64,000 nucleotides of DNA from contig NC_064008.1 in NCBI RefSeq assembly GCF_932276165.1, positions 2,795,001-2,859,000 on the forward strand, read 5' to 3'. This stretch comes from Plutella xylostella. Taxonomy: Eukaryota; Arthropoda; Insecta; Lepidoptera; Plutellidae. Positions 21,401-36,400 of this stretch are shown piece after piece. Every line of letters begins with the position of its first letter. Position 1 is the stretch's first letter. The notes beneath the pieces were generated by a model. That model searched no databases and was not told where the DNA came from. It saw only the letters and a list, made by a program, of their open reading frames with translations. Made by a program: the position numbers and the translations under genes.

Positions 21401-24400
21401 CCGCCTCGATAGCTCCTCCACCGAGCCTGCGCCGCTTCTTGCTCCTTGAGGGGGCGTGAAACGGAATTGCTGTCACTTCACGTTACATAATGCGGCAGAC
21501 GCAGCCTCGGCACAGGGGGAATGCTCTAAGTTACATGAGATCTTTGGATTTTTGGAAACTTTTTGAACGATCGAGACGACGTCTTCTAAGTTTTATATGT
21601 GACGGGAATGAGCTAAACATGCAATGTCGTGATTTGGTTCGTGTTTGTGTTCTTCATTTTAGACAAGTAGAGTTTAATTTTGGTGTTGAGGCCGAATTCG
21701 TTGGTACGTGATATTGTTTTCAATATTTTATTACAAAATTTTGGGTTTTGTTCGTCGATATGTGGAAAACTGGCAGAAGACAATATTGTGCTTAAGGGGA
21801 AAGCTAGAATGTGTCACAGAAAGGCTTTGCAAGATTGTGAAGGTGAAGAAAAGAAGCGAGAGACATTGTATGAAGCTACAGACAAAAGATCATCAGAGAC
21901 ATTTGACACTTAAGGCAATCCCGAGGAGACAGCTCGGGACTGAAATAATGAATGAAATGAAACTAACACGAGCAAAACTAACAGATAGTCAATCATTCTG
22001 ATAAAGGTATCACAAAGTAAAACGCCCATGTGGTTAACATTGTTACTGTAGATGTAAATAAGAAAGCAATAGTGACATGCACTACGTACGATATACATAA
22101 TAATCATTATATCGTAAATTTTTATGTCAATTATATGGGTTACAAATAAAATTAAAGCAAAATAAAGCCAATGATATTGACAATCGCAATATTATGTTTC
22201 TTAGAAGAAAATCAAGGTTCTTGATAAAATATTTGCTTTAATTTTCACAAGACATGCACACATAACAACATTCAGATAATAATTACGATAATTACCTGTT
22301 TTTGAGCCATCGCTTGCATCTGTTGGAACATTTGCCGTTCTTCCTCTTTCCCTGAAAGCCAATAGTCTTTTTATTCTTAATAAAAAACGTAAAATTATTA
22401 AAAACTTAATTTATAAACTTCAATTCTACAGGTAGCAGTTACAGTTTTTAACACTTAGTTATGAGAAAAAGTACAATACAAAATTCTAAACTATTGATTT
22501 TGAATCAATTTATCTCAACGGGAGTTCAATACGTACCCATGCCTTTGTTTTGTAACATTTCTAGCAACTTCTTGATGCTCTCATCTCGTGCTTGAAGTGT
22601 TTGTTTCTGCGTTTCGATCCTCAATTCTAATTCCTGTTACAAAAACACAAATTTATTTTACATCAAATTCTTTGAAAACAGTTTGAAGACTCGACATTAC
22701 ACCTATGTCTCTCACATTTCATAAATAAGTAAGGGCTTCATTTTTGGTTGTTTTCCTTGCTTGCGTAGCAAAGACGGCATTACCAGAGTCTAGGGACCAC
22801 TTTCACCAACATATTAAATCTATTAAGTTTATCCAAAGTCTCAACATGCAAAATGCATGTTGTTTTTGCGTATAATTCGAGATGCATTTATCATTTTACT
22901 TTTTGTATTTTAATTTAGCATGAATTTAATGAGATTTTTGTTAGCAAATCTAATAAATAAATTAATCTCACCTTGATGGTGTCCCTAAGTATTGCTATCT
23001 CCCTCTGCAGATGTTCGTTCTCTGCGAACAGCGCCTCCAGTTGGCCCGTCAACTCCGGCGCCGGCTGTCGCATCCGCAACCGCAGCTCCTCCTCTAGCTG
23101 TCTCACTAGCATCGCTTGTTTCTGAAAGAGAAGGAGCTATATTATATTCTGAGAGAGATTCGGCTCTCTCGAGTGGAACCTTTGTACATATCCCCTTGAT
23201 TTCAGCTCAGCCAGCCTAGCTCCCGAGTAAACTGGAATAGCAAGCCTGGGTGTTGCAATAGCGGAGATAGGCGCTCTGTCTGCTATATCAGTATTTGAGT
23301 CTATACTTTTGTATGTGGCTTTAGTTGTCTCACTAGCATCGCTTGTTTCTGAAAGAGATAGAGCTATGTGAGTATTTAACTCTATTGTTTTGTAGGATGC
23401 TCTAGCTGTCTCACTAATATAGCTTGTTTCTGAAAGAGATAGTGCTATATCAGTATTTGAGTCTATCGTTTTGTAAGACGCTCTAGCTGTCTCACTAGCA
23501 TCGCTTGTTTCCGAAAGAGATAGTGCTATGTCAGTATTTGACTTTATCGTTTTGTGCTTGACGGATAGCAATAACTATCACTTTTTTTTGGAAACTTTGT
23601 TAATTTGGTTTTTGTCAAAGCCTTTAGTTTGTATAGAGAAAAAAGGATTTTCGATTTATGTATAAATGTTTGTGAGGACTAACACTACCTAATTATTCAA
23701 AGTTGAGACTTGTTACGACGTAGACAAATTTTAATCAAAGTTAAATTAAATCAACATGAAACTTCTCCCTTTATATTACCTGGAACTCCTGAAAGTCAAA
23801 CAAAACCACAAATACCTTCACCGGCAAATCCCCTTACTGGCTCGAAACCGATTAAAAGAAACCAGACAAATAAACAAGAGAAAAAGTAAAACTTTATTGT
23901 GTTTCTTGAAGCAAATTAATCTACTTTAGCAGAGACTGAATTGAAAGGGACAATTCCGTCTAGAAATACGAGAGTTTTTACTTTGCAAGCTTTCATTAGA
24001 AATCTAATCTTAACTTAATTAAAGGGCAACGGCGATAACTCTGTTTTTACATTTATATTTTTAGAGAATGTTACTTGTTTATTTACAAATTTACCAGTCA
24101 GAAGTTTCTTCAAAAGGAATAAGAGCTAAACTAAATTTATAGATACTGCATTTATGTCATATAAGGTACCTAAAGAATCTTTATTGGTAAAGGTATTTTT
24201 GTTGTAGAAAATTGAATTGCAAAGTATTTTAGAAACGCGATGTTCCTACCTACTCACAAGTCCGACACAAAATAAGCCTTGGACGGACTACTCGATGTAA
24301 CTACGTATCTACCAGGGATGCATAATGTATTGGCATACGATACGATCGGGTACGATATTAGTTTCCAGTACGTACCAACATTACGAGCCATGTCGTCGTT

Positions 24401-27400
24401 GACTTCACATTAGGATCGCGGGACATTAAGGAGCGAGGATGTTATTTGAACTTCTCCTATATGTTGCTTTTCTAATCTATGTTTCCCTGGTACACGAATG
24501 GAGGCGTAATGGAGGAAAATTTTGTTAATGGCTTCAGAAACTCTTGGGGATATAAAAAGTTTTCTTGTAAAATAAGGTTTGAGGATACCCGTGGGCGATA
24601 TTGGCAAACTTGAATGATGTTATTTAGAAATACCTACTTAATTTTTTTTATTTTCAAAATTTGCGTTTAGCTATGTAAACCTATATTATATTAAGATTTT
24701 GCCTTGATTACAACTTGATTTAAAGGTTACCGGATCTTTGGCTTATGCTTATAAATACATATCGATCGAAAAAGTATTTCTCATCTAAAAATGCTTAATA
24801 ATCCAAGTACCTCCATATAAAGGAGTTTCAGGACATTTGGCAAAGGCATTCCTATCTTTTGCCAAATCTTAGGGCTATGGTCCCGTTAATTCGGCCTTGA
24901 GTTGAGAAATGAGGTCAAACGCATGAATACTTTATTCGGACGAATGTTTCGCCAAAACGACGCGACGGATTTCCTTGTACACGCTACTGCAGGACAAATC
25001 AGACCCTACTTAGTGAGAGTGATCACAGGTTTCGATACCATTTTCGAATCTACACAAACACATGGAAATAACAAATGTCACTTTTAGAACTGACGAATTT
25101 GGAGCGAATTTGCCTTACGTTTTGACAGTGACAGTTGACGATACAGTTCTTTTTCCATATGTTTGTGTAGTTTCGAAAATAGTGTCGAATCCTGTGATCG
25201 AGATGGTTATTTTCAGATACTTACTTACAGCCTTACCATCGAAAATAACCATATAGGACTATATGTACCTAATGCTAAAAGCTAAAACCGGCCAAGTGCG
25301 AGTCGGGCTCGCGCACAAAGGGTTCCGTAGCAGCAAAATTACAGTTAAATCAACCTATCTCAAAAACTATAAGAGATACTTTGATCAAACCAAAAATCGT
25401 TGAAAGAGTTAATTAGCATGCATCACCTCTATTTTTTTTAGAATTTTATACCCCGTAGTTATAAAAATAGAGGGGGGGGGACATACTTTTTACGACTTTG
25501 AGAGCTGATATCTCAAAAACCGTTCACTTTAAGAAAAATGTTTTTTAGAAAACTTTATATCATTTTAAAAGACCTTTCCATTGATACCCCACACGGGTAT
25601 GTACATCGAAAAAAAAAATTTCATCCCTCAGTTACATGTATGGGGGGCCCCACCCCCAATTCTTTTTTTTACTATTTAGTGTCATATTTTTGTAGCGGTT
25701 CATACAACACATATTCCCATCAAATTTCATCACTGTAGTACTTATAGTTTCCGAGTAAATCGGCTGTGACAGACGGACAGACGGACAGACGGACAGACGG
25801 ACAGACGGACAGACGGACATGACGAAACTATAAGGGTTCCGTTTTTGCCATTTTGGCTACGGAACCCTAAAAATGAGTTTTCAGAATCGCTACCATTGTC
25901 TCTAGTTTCGGTGTCTACACAAATATTCACCTAAAATAAAAACAAATTAAGTAGGTACCTCATATTCTAGCATCTAAAAATCCACAGTAGCTATCCCACT
26001 GTATAGTGGCACAAATGATGTCATCCCTGGATATTAGAAATTGCAATGGACTCATCTCCACGTAATACTTGCACGTCGGCGTAAGTATGAAATGTGAGCG
26101 TGACCTCACTCTAAATAATATCTACGGGTAGTCCACATTTAATATAGTATATCCAGTAATTTCTATTTGGCAATATAATTATTGTTTCCCACGCGCCTTG
26201 TAATTCTAAGATAAAAATTTCTCTATGTGTTTATCCCAATGATTTCTAAGTCAATGGTTATCCAAGGTATTCAGCTTCCAACATACCAAATTCTATAAAA
26301 ACTGTGACCACAAATGCACAGATTTAAATTAATAGGTACCTAAAACTTCATATAATAATATGGTTATAAAATACCCCAATAATTGAGGTATGTTTACCTC
26401 TATAAAAATTTCTACGGTTTCGATTGCCCTAATTTCCTCTAATTTGTAAAGAATCGATACCAGGGTTGCATGGGTTGGTAGAAGCCACCCATAACAAGGA
26501 CCCACTAAGTTATTAGCAGCGTTATTTATTATTCAACACTAAACGCATATAAATGGCCATAGCATACGTACTGTTACATAATAAAGTAATTACTTAACGA
26601 GGGACAGTTATAGTAGAAAAATGTAGGCATATATTTTCTAGTTAGAAATACCGATGTGTTGTGATTGGTTATAATTATTTCAAGTGCCAGCAAAAGCGGT
26701 GATAGGTTTAATAATATGTATGAAGAATCTTATAGCATTCAAATTTTGCGATCTCGTGTAAAAAATTAAAAAACCCTTCTAAATATTTCATAGGACATAG
26801 AAGTGACGTCATATCTCTGAGTCTGAAAAAAACCGCCACTGTAAAATGTGAAAATTCTTTTCCCTGCGAATTTCTCGAGAAGTTTTCAGCGAGACACTTG
26901 CAGAAAGCACTTGGCTGGTTTGAATTTTAAACTTCATGTAAAAGTTTTTTTCCTGTTTTAAAAGAACATTACAGGATTTGCGTTTTATTTAAGCAAATGT
27001 CATAACTTTTTCGTAATTTCAGGAGTTACCTTTTATTATTCATACTGAGTAGGTTAGCATATCACCGTGTTACATGGAACTCATTAGAATACTTAGCTCA
27101 CGGTCGGGATTTGAAGCCACACATCATTATTTGTCCTGAGAAGCGGACGCTAAAGGTAAGCGTCTACCATTCGGCATCGTACGCGACGGACGCATCGCAT
27201 TCAGTATTCTTTGTATAGTAATTCAAACAAGTGCGTCCACTGCATCGGCATTGCCGACGACGTTTCTCCATACATTTATGAAAATCCGTTTGGTCCGATA
27301 CCGAAAGGTGGACGCTTACCATTAACCCGACTGAACTACCATTGGTCTACCAGGGAGGCATGATAATAATAATGTCCTCCTAGCCGAATTTCGACCACGG

Positions 27401-30400
27401 CGGCCAATCTCAATTGAGATCAGCCAACTACGCAGGAGTAGATTATAGTGCCCAAGTGTGTACGCAGTACACAGGAGCACTCTCTGTTCCATCACTCTCA
27501 TAGCCCAATGGGACGGATTGACCGACACGACTGGAGAGAGCTAGGCGCAGGACCGACTGCTTTACATGCCCATCCGACAGCATGGATCGTTTCACTGTTT
27601 CGGACATCAGGTGATCAGCCTTCTATGTCCTAACCAAACTTAGAACCACAATTTAGAAACAAAAATTGATGGTCCCACCCGTCCCATCGAACTCAGGACC
27701 TCTGGGTCATGAAGCGAAGCTTCTACCACTAGACCACAGAGGCATACATTAACAGTAACAGCACAAACACTGATATTGTTGTTGGGTGACCTACATTCGG
27801 CGGCCTTGGCCCGAGGACCAGGAAAACAGAATGCGTAACGTTCAGTATCAAGTTACGGGATTAAGTAAAGATTATTCCAATTTCGTAGACGAGGTAACGT
27901 ATAACGTAACGTAAATCTAAGTTAAAACTTTGGTAATCATGACAGAAGTACGTTTCTTTAAAGGATGGGACGTGATGGGAATGTTCTGTAGATTTACTGA
28001 AATGAGGAACTGGATCCTATAAGCCTATTGTGCTTACTCCTTTTGTAATTTAATGTATGTTGTGTGTTTTGTTCAATAAAGTTATATTGTATTGTATTGT
28101 ATAATTTCTGTTTAATCGTAGTATGAGAATCGATGACTTATAAGAATTTAGAAATAAATTTATAATAATACAAATGTGTACTTTTTATATTGTTGTCTAC
28201 AAGTACACATTTGTATTATTTCCACATGAGGATGTCGTGAAGAACCAAGATAGTCAAATCTGGATTAATTTACATCTATTCAATCTTCAAACCCTAAAAA
28301 ATGCGTCTAAAAAAACCTAAATAAAATCAAATCTGTAAACAGTGTTATTATTATTTATTATTTATTATTTAATTCTTTATTGCACAAATATATCGTCGCA
28401 GTCGTAGAACAATGACGGATCTGCAAAACAGCAACTTTACAGGAGAGCCAGTTAAAGTTTTTAAACAACGTTTTGTTCGATAAAATGAAAACGGCTGAAG
28501 CAATTCATTTGAAATTTGGTCACATTATTATACGAATGGACTTTTGCAATATAGCCTGTATAATTAGTCTGTAATAAGTCTAGGTTTCCTGAAAAATCAG
28601 ATAGGTCATTGTTCTATGTATCCTACTATGTCGCATTATATGATACGTCGTTTTTTTACGGACTTTTATTGCGTAACTAATGGCGTATTATACTTTTCGT
28701 CGTTGTTTTAGGGAATATATGGAAAAATTCAAAGACGGATCTTTAAATTACCTATTTAGGAGGGTGTTGATTGCGCTATATTATTTTTTGTTTAGGTCCT
28801 ATTTTTTTTTACAAAATACAATTATTTTATAAAATGTTCCTTGAAGACCCCATTGTGTCCAAGCATCAGTCAATAATCATCCAATGCTAAACATAGGCCT
28901 CTCCCAAGGGGCTCCACAACACTCGGTCCTCGGGCTTCCTCATCCAGCTACTACTGGCTACCAGCCTACGGTTGTCCTTATTTGTGACTCGAGAATTCGT
29001 CGACCCCAACGGTTATCGGTTCTTCGGCAGATATAGCCAGCCCACTGCCACTTCAGCTTGCACATTTTGACAGCTATGTCGGTAACCTTAGTCTTCTGAC
29101 GGATACCCTCATTTCTGATACGATCCATCAGAGAAACCCCAAGCATAGCACGCTGAGCGACTTTAAATCGGTGGACCAGTACTACCGTCAGTGCCCACAT
29201 ATCTGCCCCATACGTCATCACTAGCAAGATGCACTGGTTGAAGAAGACTTTTGTCTTCAGGCTCTAATGATAAAAGTCTTCTTCCCTGATCAGGGATGGC
29301 CGAGGAGAATATGTGACGGAGTTTCCCAACTCAATTGTGACATTTGTGACCCTTTGCTGGGCTGTTCATGGCCTCCTCATTCCAGTTCCTACTAAACACG
29401 TCTAGGTCATCCGGTTATCTTCTTCTGGGCCCTGTGCCGGCGGCCGTTATCGGCTACCCATTTGGTAGCATTTTTACCCTACCTATCCGGCTGCATACGA
29501 CTGACGTGCGCCGCCCAGTCTCACTTCAGTTTGGCGGTCTTAGCACCCACGACGAAGGACGCTATCTCGCCCAAATAAATTACTCATTGACATATTGTAT
29601 TTCCTGCCACCTCAACCCTGGTCATGTCTGTTGTCTTCGAACTTGTTTAGTCCAACTTCAAGGCTTGCCGTGGATAGCTCTCGCAACATTTGTTGGAGCT
29701 CGGGCGTTGAGTGGGAGAATAGGGCAATATCGTTCGCAAAACCGAGGTTTGACTATTTTTTACTTCCGAAATTGATGTCTTTGTCCTCCCAGGACTGTGT
29801 CAACTTCTTGAAGACCTCTTTGAGGAAAATTGTAAAGCGTGTACAGCGAGGGTCGCCTTGTATGACACCCTTTTCAATCGGAAACGTTGGACCAGTACCA
29901 GGTTTTTCCAATTTCACGTTGGCTGAGCTGTTTATGTAGATAGTACCAACGAGTTCGATGTAGGTTGGATGAATTTTGTGGTGTTAAGGGCGGAAAGTAT
30001 TGCTTGATGGTAGATACTGTCGAAACCTTTTGTATAGTCAATAAATACATGGTAAAGTGGTGTGTTAAGCTCTATGAACTTTTCAATCTGATTGAACGTG
30101 TATAGAGGGTTCGTGGTAGAATAACTAGGTCGGAAACCGGCTTGTTCTGGTGGTTGATGTTAGTTCAGCAGAGAACGCATGCGATTGTGAATTGTTTATA
30201 CATGTGTGATGTCAAGCTAACGGGTCTATAGTTACCGAGGTCGGATTTCTCACCCTTTTTATGGAAAAGTAAGTATAATGTGAGAATTACAGAATTGACG
30301 GGGAATTTTTTCTGAAATTAATACGTGAATAAAGTGGGCTCACCTATTTTTAAGAGGAAAAGCCCCAGTATCAATCGAGTGCTGGTGGTTGTGGAACGGC

Positions 30401-33400
30401 TGGGGAAGGTTATCTTCCCCAAGCAGTTCGGGATGATCCTTGCATGGCTGCGGATGGGATGATACCAGTTTCCTTAATTATTTACTGCCCACAAACAGTA
30501 TATTCACTGCTGTCCGATCACGTTGACTCCCCCGCGATGCCATTCACCCCTAGAACTAGAGAATTTACTGATTGTGGTCAGTCAATGAAGGAAATTGCTG
30601 TCATCTTGTCCGTGGCCGTGTGGGGATCCTCTCGGGCTGCTTCGCGATGATCATTGTCCTCAGCTGTTTGACAGTCACCAGTGTTCGGTTGATGCTGGGA
30701 CATTCCCTTTGCAGTTAATGTAACGGTAGTTGTTAATACAGAAATTTAATGTTTGATGTGGATTCTGCGGCTGACTTGGTTTGTATGTTTGGTAACTCAT
30801 GCAAATGGCTGGAAAAACATAATTCCAAACCTACCCGCATGGTACCGTGCTCCCATCGTCACCTGCCTCTAGCAGTAGAGTTAATGAACAAAAAAAGTAC
30901 TTAAGTACATTATTTTACATTGTTTTTTAGCACATAGTTTTAAAAACATAATGAATTAGCAAAAATATACTGAAAAATCATAAATTTATTTATTTTCCAC
31001 TGAAAATACGTAATATTATGAAAGAACAACGACGTATCCTTAAATAATTCCAAAGAATAACGACGGTTATCTACACTCGTCTACCACTTATCCATAGAAC
31101 AATGACGGTATATGCAAAACACCAATAGTTAGGACAAAGAACATAGTCGCATTTGAAATACCGTCGCTAAATTTTACAAACAAACAATATTGTTTTTTTA
31201 ATACACCGTACCTAATTATAACTAACTTCTCAATGATTTTAGCGAAAACTAGGGCTTTTATTTTTTTAAAACAAAGTTTTAATTATAACGACGGATTTAA
31301 GAGACCGTCTTTGTTCTATGGGAGAAGTATTAAAAAAATATTTACTTGGAAAACAAAACTTTTTAAATAATAATTATAGCAAAAAAACATTTTAAGTACT
31401 CACTACGTGTTCCATGTGCTCCTACAGAGAACACTGACAGAACAAAGAAACCGTCGCGCGGGAGCGGGTCGCGGGACTCGCGGGGGGCGAGGGTCACCGC
31501 GGAACATCGACGGGACCTCACAAGCGCCCATGTTCTACGCGAAAAAATCAAAACCGTCAGTGTTCGACTCTGTATTTCGCTTATTATAAAATATTTGAAA
31601 AAAAACTTTTGTTGTATAGGTAAATAATGAAATTTTAAAGAAGAATCTGCAATAATCCGAAAATCGAAAAAAATCAGATCCGTCACTGTTCTACGACTGC
31701 GACGATATAATAAATGCACAAAAGGTGGGCTTAATGCTAAGAGCATTTTCTACCAGCCAACCTACAGGAGGTACAGGAAAACTGGTACAAAGATGTGCAA
31801 AAAAAATAAAATAATGAATGAACTAAAAACGTCACTTAATAATTATTTAATTATATATAATAAAAATACATAATAATACTTATATAAATTTATATAAAGG
31901 ATACATAGGTATAGAATGAAAATAATATAATATATAATAATACATAATAATAATATAATATCCAGACAGGTACACGAAAATGCTATCTATTTAAGTTGCT
32001 CAGATAATGGGCGCGGGTTAATCGCTTGAAGATATTGCGAGAAGGGGCTTTTCTAATGTTCTCGGGAAGATTATTCCATAGGCGAACGGCGGTGACAGCG
32101 AAGGAGTTAGACATAAAACCAGAATGGAAAGAGGGGAGTGCTAAAAGATTATTATGGGAGGAACGGAGATGACGTGTGTGAGTGTCAGAAAGAAAATCGA
32201 ACATGGATTTAAGGTAGGGAGGAGTATTTGGCTCGTGGAGAACTGAGAAAAGGAGACACAGGATACGAAGATTCCTACGATCACGAATGGGGAGCCATTT
32301 TAGCTGTGAACGGTACTGAGAAACGTGATCATATTTACGTAGCCCAAAAACGAAACGGATACAGGTATTCAATAAGCGTTCAAGCTTATTGAGTAGCACT
32401 TCGGTCAAGTAACACACATCCGCATAGTCTAAGATAGGTAGAAGCAGTGAGTTTACTAAGGCTAGTTTGGTGTGTTGTGGAAGGAAATTTTTGAGGCGAA
32501 GCAAAGAGTGGAGAGAAGCGTAGACTTTACGCGACACTTTGTCCAGCTGTGGCCCCCAACTTAGGTGTTCATCAATAATCAGACCAAGATCATTGACAGT
32601 TGGAGAAAATGGTATCACACGACCGTCAAATTGAACTGGTGGAACAGTGGTGTAGTCCAGACAGGATAGTAGTCTTGAACTTCCTACAATTATTGACTGG
32701 CACTTTTTGGGGTTGACGGAAATGCCAAAATACTGCGACCACCTTAGTATCTCAGCGAGATATTATTTATTACGAGAGTTATTTTTGTTACAACTAGATA
32801 ATTTTTCAAATATTGGTACGGTGATAAAATAACAATATCTAATTGAAAATACAACCTATATGCAAATGTTAACACCTTTTCCAAAATGTTACTTGATAAA
32901 CCCCATGTCTGCCACAGTTTTAATAAAACGATCCCATGTTAATACAATTAGGTCGGAGGTACCAGGATATCAGGACACGTCAACAGCCCTCGCTAACACC
33001 CCTATGGAAATTATTCGCCGAGGGGGCGAGAGTTTTCCTATTCATTTATTAAAAAATACCAGAATCGCTTACACGCCCGTGATGGTGGCAAATTTCAGGC
33101 TTTCTTTTATATGTGTATGTAGATTTGATGATTTTTGAAATATAATATAAAGTACACAGCTCTACTACGACTGGATCGAAGGATCGATTTAAAAAAAAAC
33201 CTTTCTTTATACTATCGATTTCCTTTCAACGTGGTTGTCTGGAAGTGATAACTTTTTGTAATAAGGCCGCCGATTGTACTATTTATTTTCTTGTCTATGT
33301 TTGTTTCTGTTTGTGAGCAATAAAGAGTATTTTATCTTATCTTTATCTTTATCTTTCATAGAGGATAGTAGGTTACTTATTTTCTTCCCGAATTCCAACG

Positions 33401-36400
33401 GGAAACTTAAACGCGATGCCAATCTTGCTTGGAGAAGCTAGTACTTCATTCATTAATTTATTATATTCAGAAGGATCATACGTAGGTACTTAGGTTTAAT
33501 TATAATTTCATCATTGCGAGAACAGTAAATTCTACAAAGAAATTCACCTAAAACTCGGTTTACATGTTTGTTTTAAAAACCCGCAACAAAACGTAGAATT
33601 AATAAAACCAATCATTGTACAATGTACCCGGGTAACATAGTGTCGAGATTATGTAAAGTGGCGTCGATTATATCTTTACATGGCAACAGGGTGTGGGGGT
33701 GGGGTTACCCCCCACTTTAGGCCGCTCGTATACGTTGGACGTGAAACGGGCATCGATTTTACGCCTCCCTTTGTTGAGGCGAGCTCACAATGGACTGTAG
33801 TACACCTACCGTTGACGAGTTCACATTTTTTTCAACTTGAAAATTGTAAAAGGAAATAGAAGGTTGCAGGCTGCAGTTTTTTGTTCGGTTTTTTGACGTT
33901 ATTCTGGTTTGGTTCAATTTGTTTTGCATAGTGAACTCTTTTGTCTTGACGTTAAAAATTGGTTAAAATATTACATGCACATGGACTGACAAACTTTTTT
34001 GGGAGATGGAAAAAGTCATAATAACTTTTGTCCTTGGATTTTTAAAAATATTTAAGTATTTTTAAATGGATATGTCTAATCTGTATAAACAATGAATTAA
34101 GACAATAATTATAAGTAAGTATCGGTATCTAACTAGAACAATAACAACAACTGAAAAATACTAACAATCCACGCCTATTTAAACGAATCTTTACATCAAC
34201 CGAAATAACAGGCCATCAACCGGTATCGTTGTTCAATTCCGATCTTTATGTCGTTACGAAAAAGGTCGATTTATGTATACCACTGATTTTTTCAGGCGTG
34301 TAATTATCGGTTAAGTCATACGTTCAGTGGCTTTTCGTTTTTTTCATGAAATATTTTAATGATTTGATATAGTTTTATATGGAGTTGCCACACGCCTCAC
34401 GCCCAAGCATTTTTTTTCAGTTTTTTATAGCCTCTAATAAATAAGTCTAAGCATGTAAGTTTAAGGGCCCGTACAGGGTGACGTGCCGCGCCAATTTTGG
34501 GTTTTCAATGCTCTTCACACAGCACACGCAGTGACACGCACACATGTAAGTTTGCACAGTGGGTCGATAAACTTTTACTCGCCAACTTTATTGACAATTA
34601 TTTTCAAGTAGTGATTTGAGGGTAAGTTTAATTTTTAATTACACTGGTAAGCACCAGGAAAGAGTAGAAATTAATAGGGGTGCCACTTTTCTCCATACTC
34701 GGAACCCGATTAGATTTCTAAACAAATGTGGTATTTACTTGTAGAAAGGTAACTACAGGTATTAAAGTGTAGATAATAAGTTATACTAAGGGTATACTAA
34801 GCCGAAAGGGGATGACTCAAGGGGTCATTCTGAACAACTTTAGTTCTACGAGTTTTGCAAAAACGCGAAAAAAAAATTCGTTTTCCATGGTAAAAAGTCA
34901 CGTGTCAACAAAGTTTCTATGATAAAGGTTTTTTTTGGTTAATTTTTAAAACTCGTAGAACAAAAGTTCAGAATCAGTCTCACTTGTTTTAACCCGACTG
35001 CCGAAGGAGGAGAGTAATGTTTTTTGATTGTATGTATGTATGTTTGTAAGTATATTTTTTGGTGGCAGAATAATATTTTTTCATATTTTTAGAGTTTCGT
35101 ACCTTAAAAGGAAAAAAGCAACCGTTATAAGATCTCTTTGTTGTCCGTCTGTCTGACTGACTGTCTGTCACTGCCCTTTTTCTCAGAAACGGGTAAAGAT
35201 ATCAAGCTGATATTTCGCATAGATATGAGGAGTATCCAAAAAAAATTGGGGTACTCCCTCTCCCATACAATTAAATTGGGGCTGATATTTTTTCCGGTTA
35301 TTTTGATGGTGTAGGTAGGGTATCGTTGAATAGGTCTTTTAATATAATAGGTATAAAAAAAGGTTAAAATATAATTGGACGTAGTTACGCAGAAAGGACT
35401 CAACCCACACAAACCTAGTTCTGAGATATAGACGTTTTAAGTTCTAATCGGTATTCTTCAGCAATGAAAAGCATCTTATATGTGGAAATTATCTTAAATT
35501 ATGCATATTTATTGTTATTTTACTATTGCAAATCATGGTGTAGCTATAACGAATATTTATTGAGTTATTAATGAAAATATGCACTTGGATCCTTTCTCCT
35601 AAATTGCTTTTTCTATGCAAGCAGGGAAATTCAACGTTTCGCAGAAAGGATCCAACCAAATATTTATTTTTATAAAATATTTTTTTTTAATAACAATATG
35701 GTTTTTAAAGAAAAATATTTATATTGTAGACACAAGACATTACTTTTTTACACAAAATAAAAATTATGTATCAAAAGTAAACCTATTATTAAATAATTTA
35801 TATTGAAATGTAATCGGAAACAACATTTCACATCTATATAAAAATCTAACCGGAACTGTATTCCCAAGCGCAAAACTCTGGATCAACTTAACCGATTTTG
35901 ATATTTTTTTTACAAAATAGAAGCCTACGTTTTTAGTGAGTATCTACGACCCGTTTGTATCCCATAATTTTCAGGATAAAGCATTTTGACGGAAAGCAAG
36001 CCTCATAGAAAAAAGTTGGGCATGAATAAAATTCTAACCGGAAATGTGTTCCCAAGCGCAAAACTCTGGATCAACTTAACCGATTTTGATATTTTTTTTA
36101 CAAAATAGAAGCCTTCATTTTTAGTAAGTATCTACGACCCGTTTGTATCCCATAATTTTCAGGATAAGGCATTTTGACGGAAAGCAAACCTCATAGAAAA
36201 AAGTTGGGCATGAATAAAATTCTAACCGGAAATGTGTTCCCAAGAGCAAAACTCTGGATCAACTTAACCGATTTTGATATATTTTTTTACGAAATGGAAG
36301 CCCACCTTTTTAGTAAGTGTCTACGACCCGTATTTATCCCATAATTTTCAGGATAAAGCAATATGAACATAAGCAAACCTCAAAGGATAAAGTTGGACAT

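Noticed and set aside
21490..22001. Overlapping plus-strand frames in brp intron 4
   Set aside because: Composition and overlaps fit chance frames; no splice or homology support.
23137..23571. 144-codon open frame as a repeat-protein gene
   Set aside because: It is the shifted frame through the 81-bp array derived from brp exon 2 acceptor sequence; no start context or homology.
25770..25818. Regular short repeats that might suggest a CRISPR-like array
   Set aside because: Direct 8-bp minisatellite without spacers inside a eukaryotic interspersed repeat.
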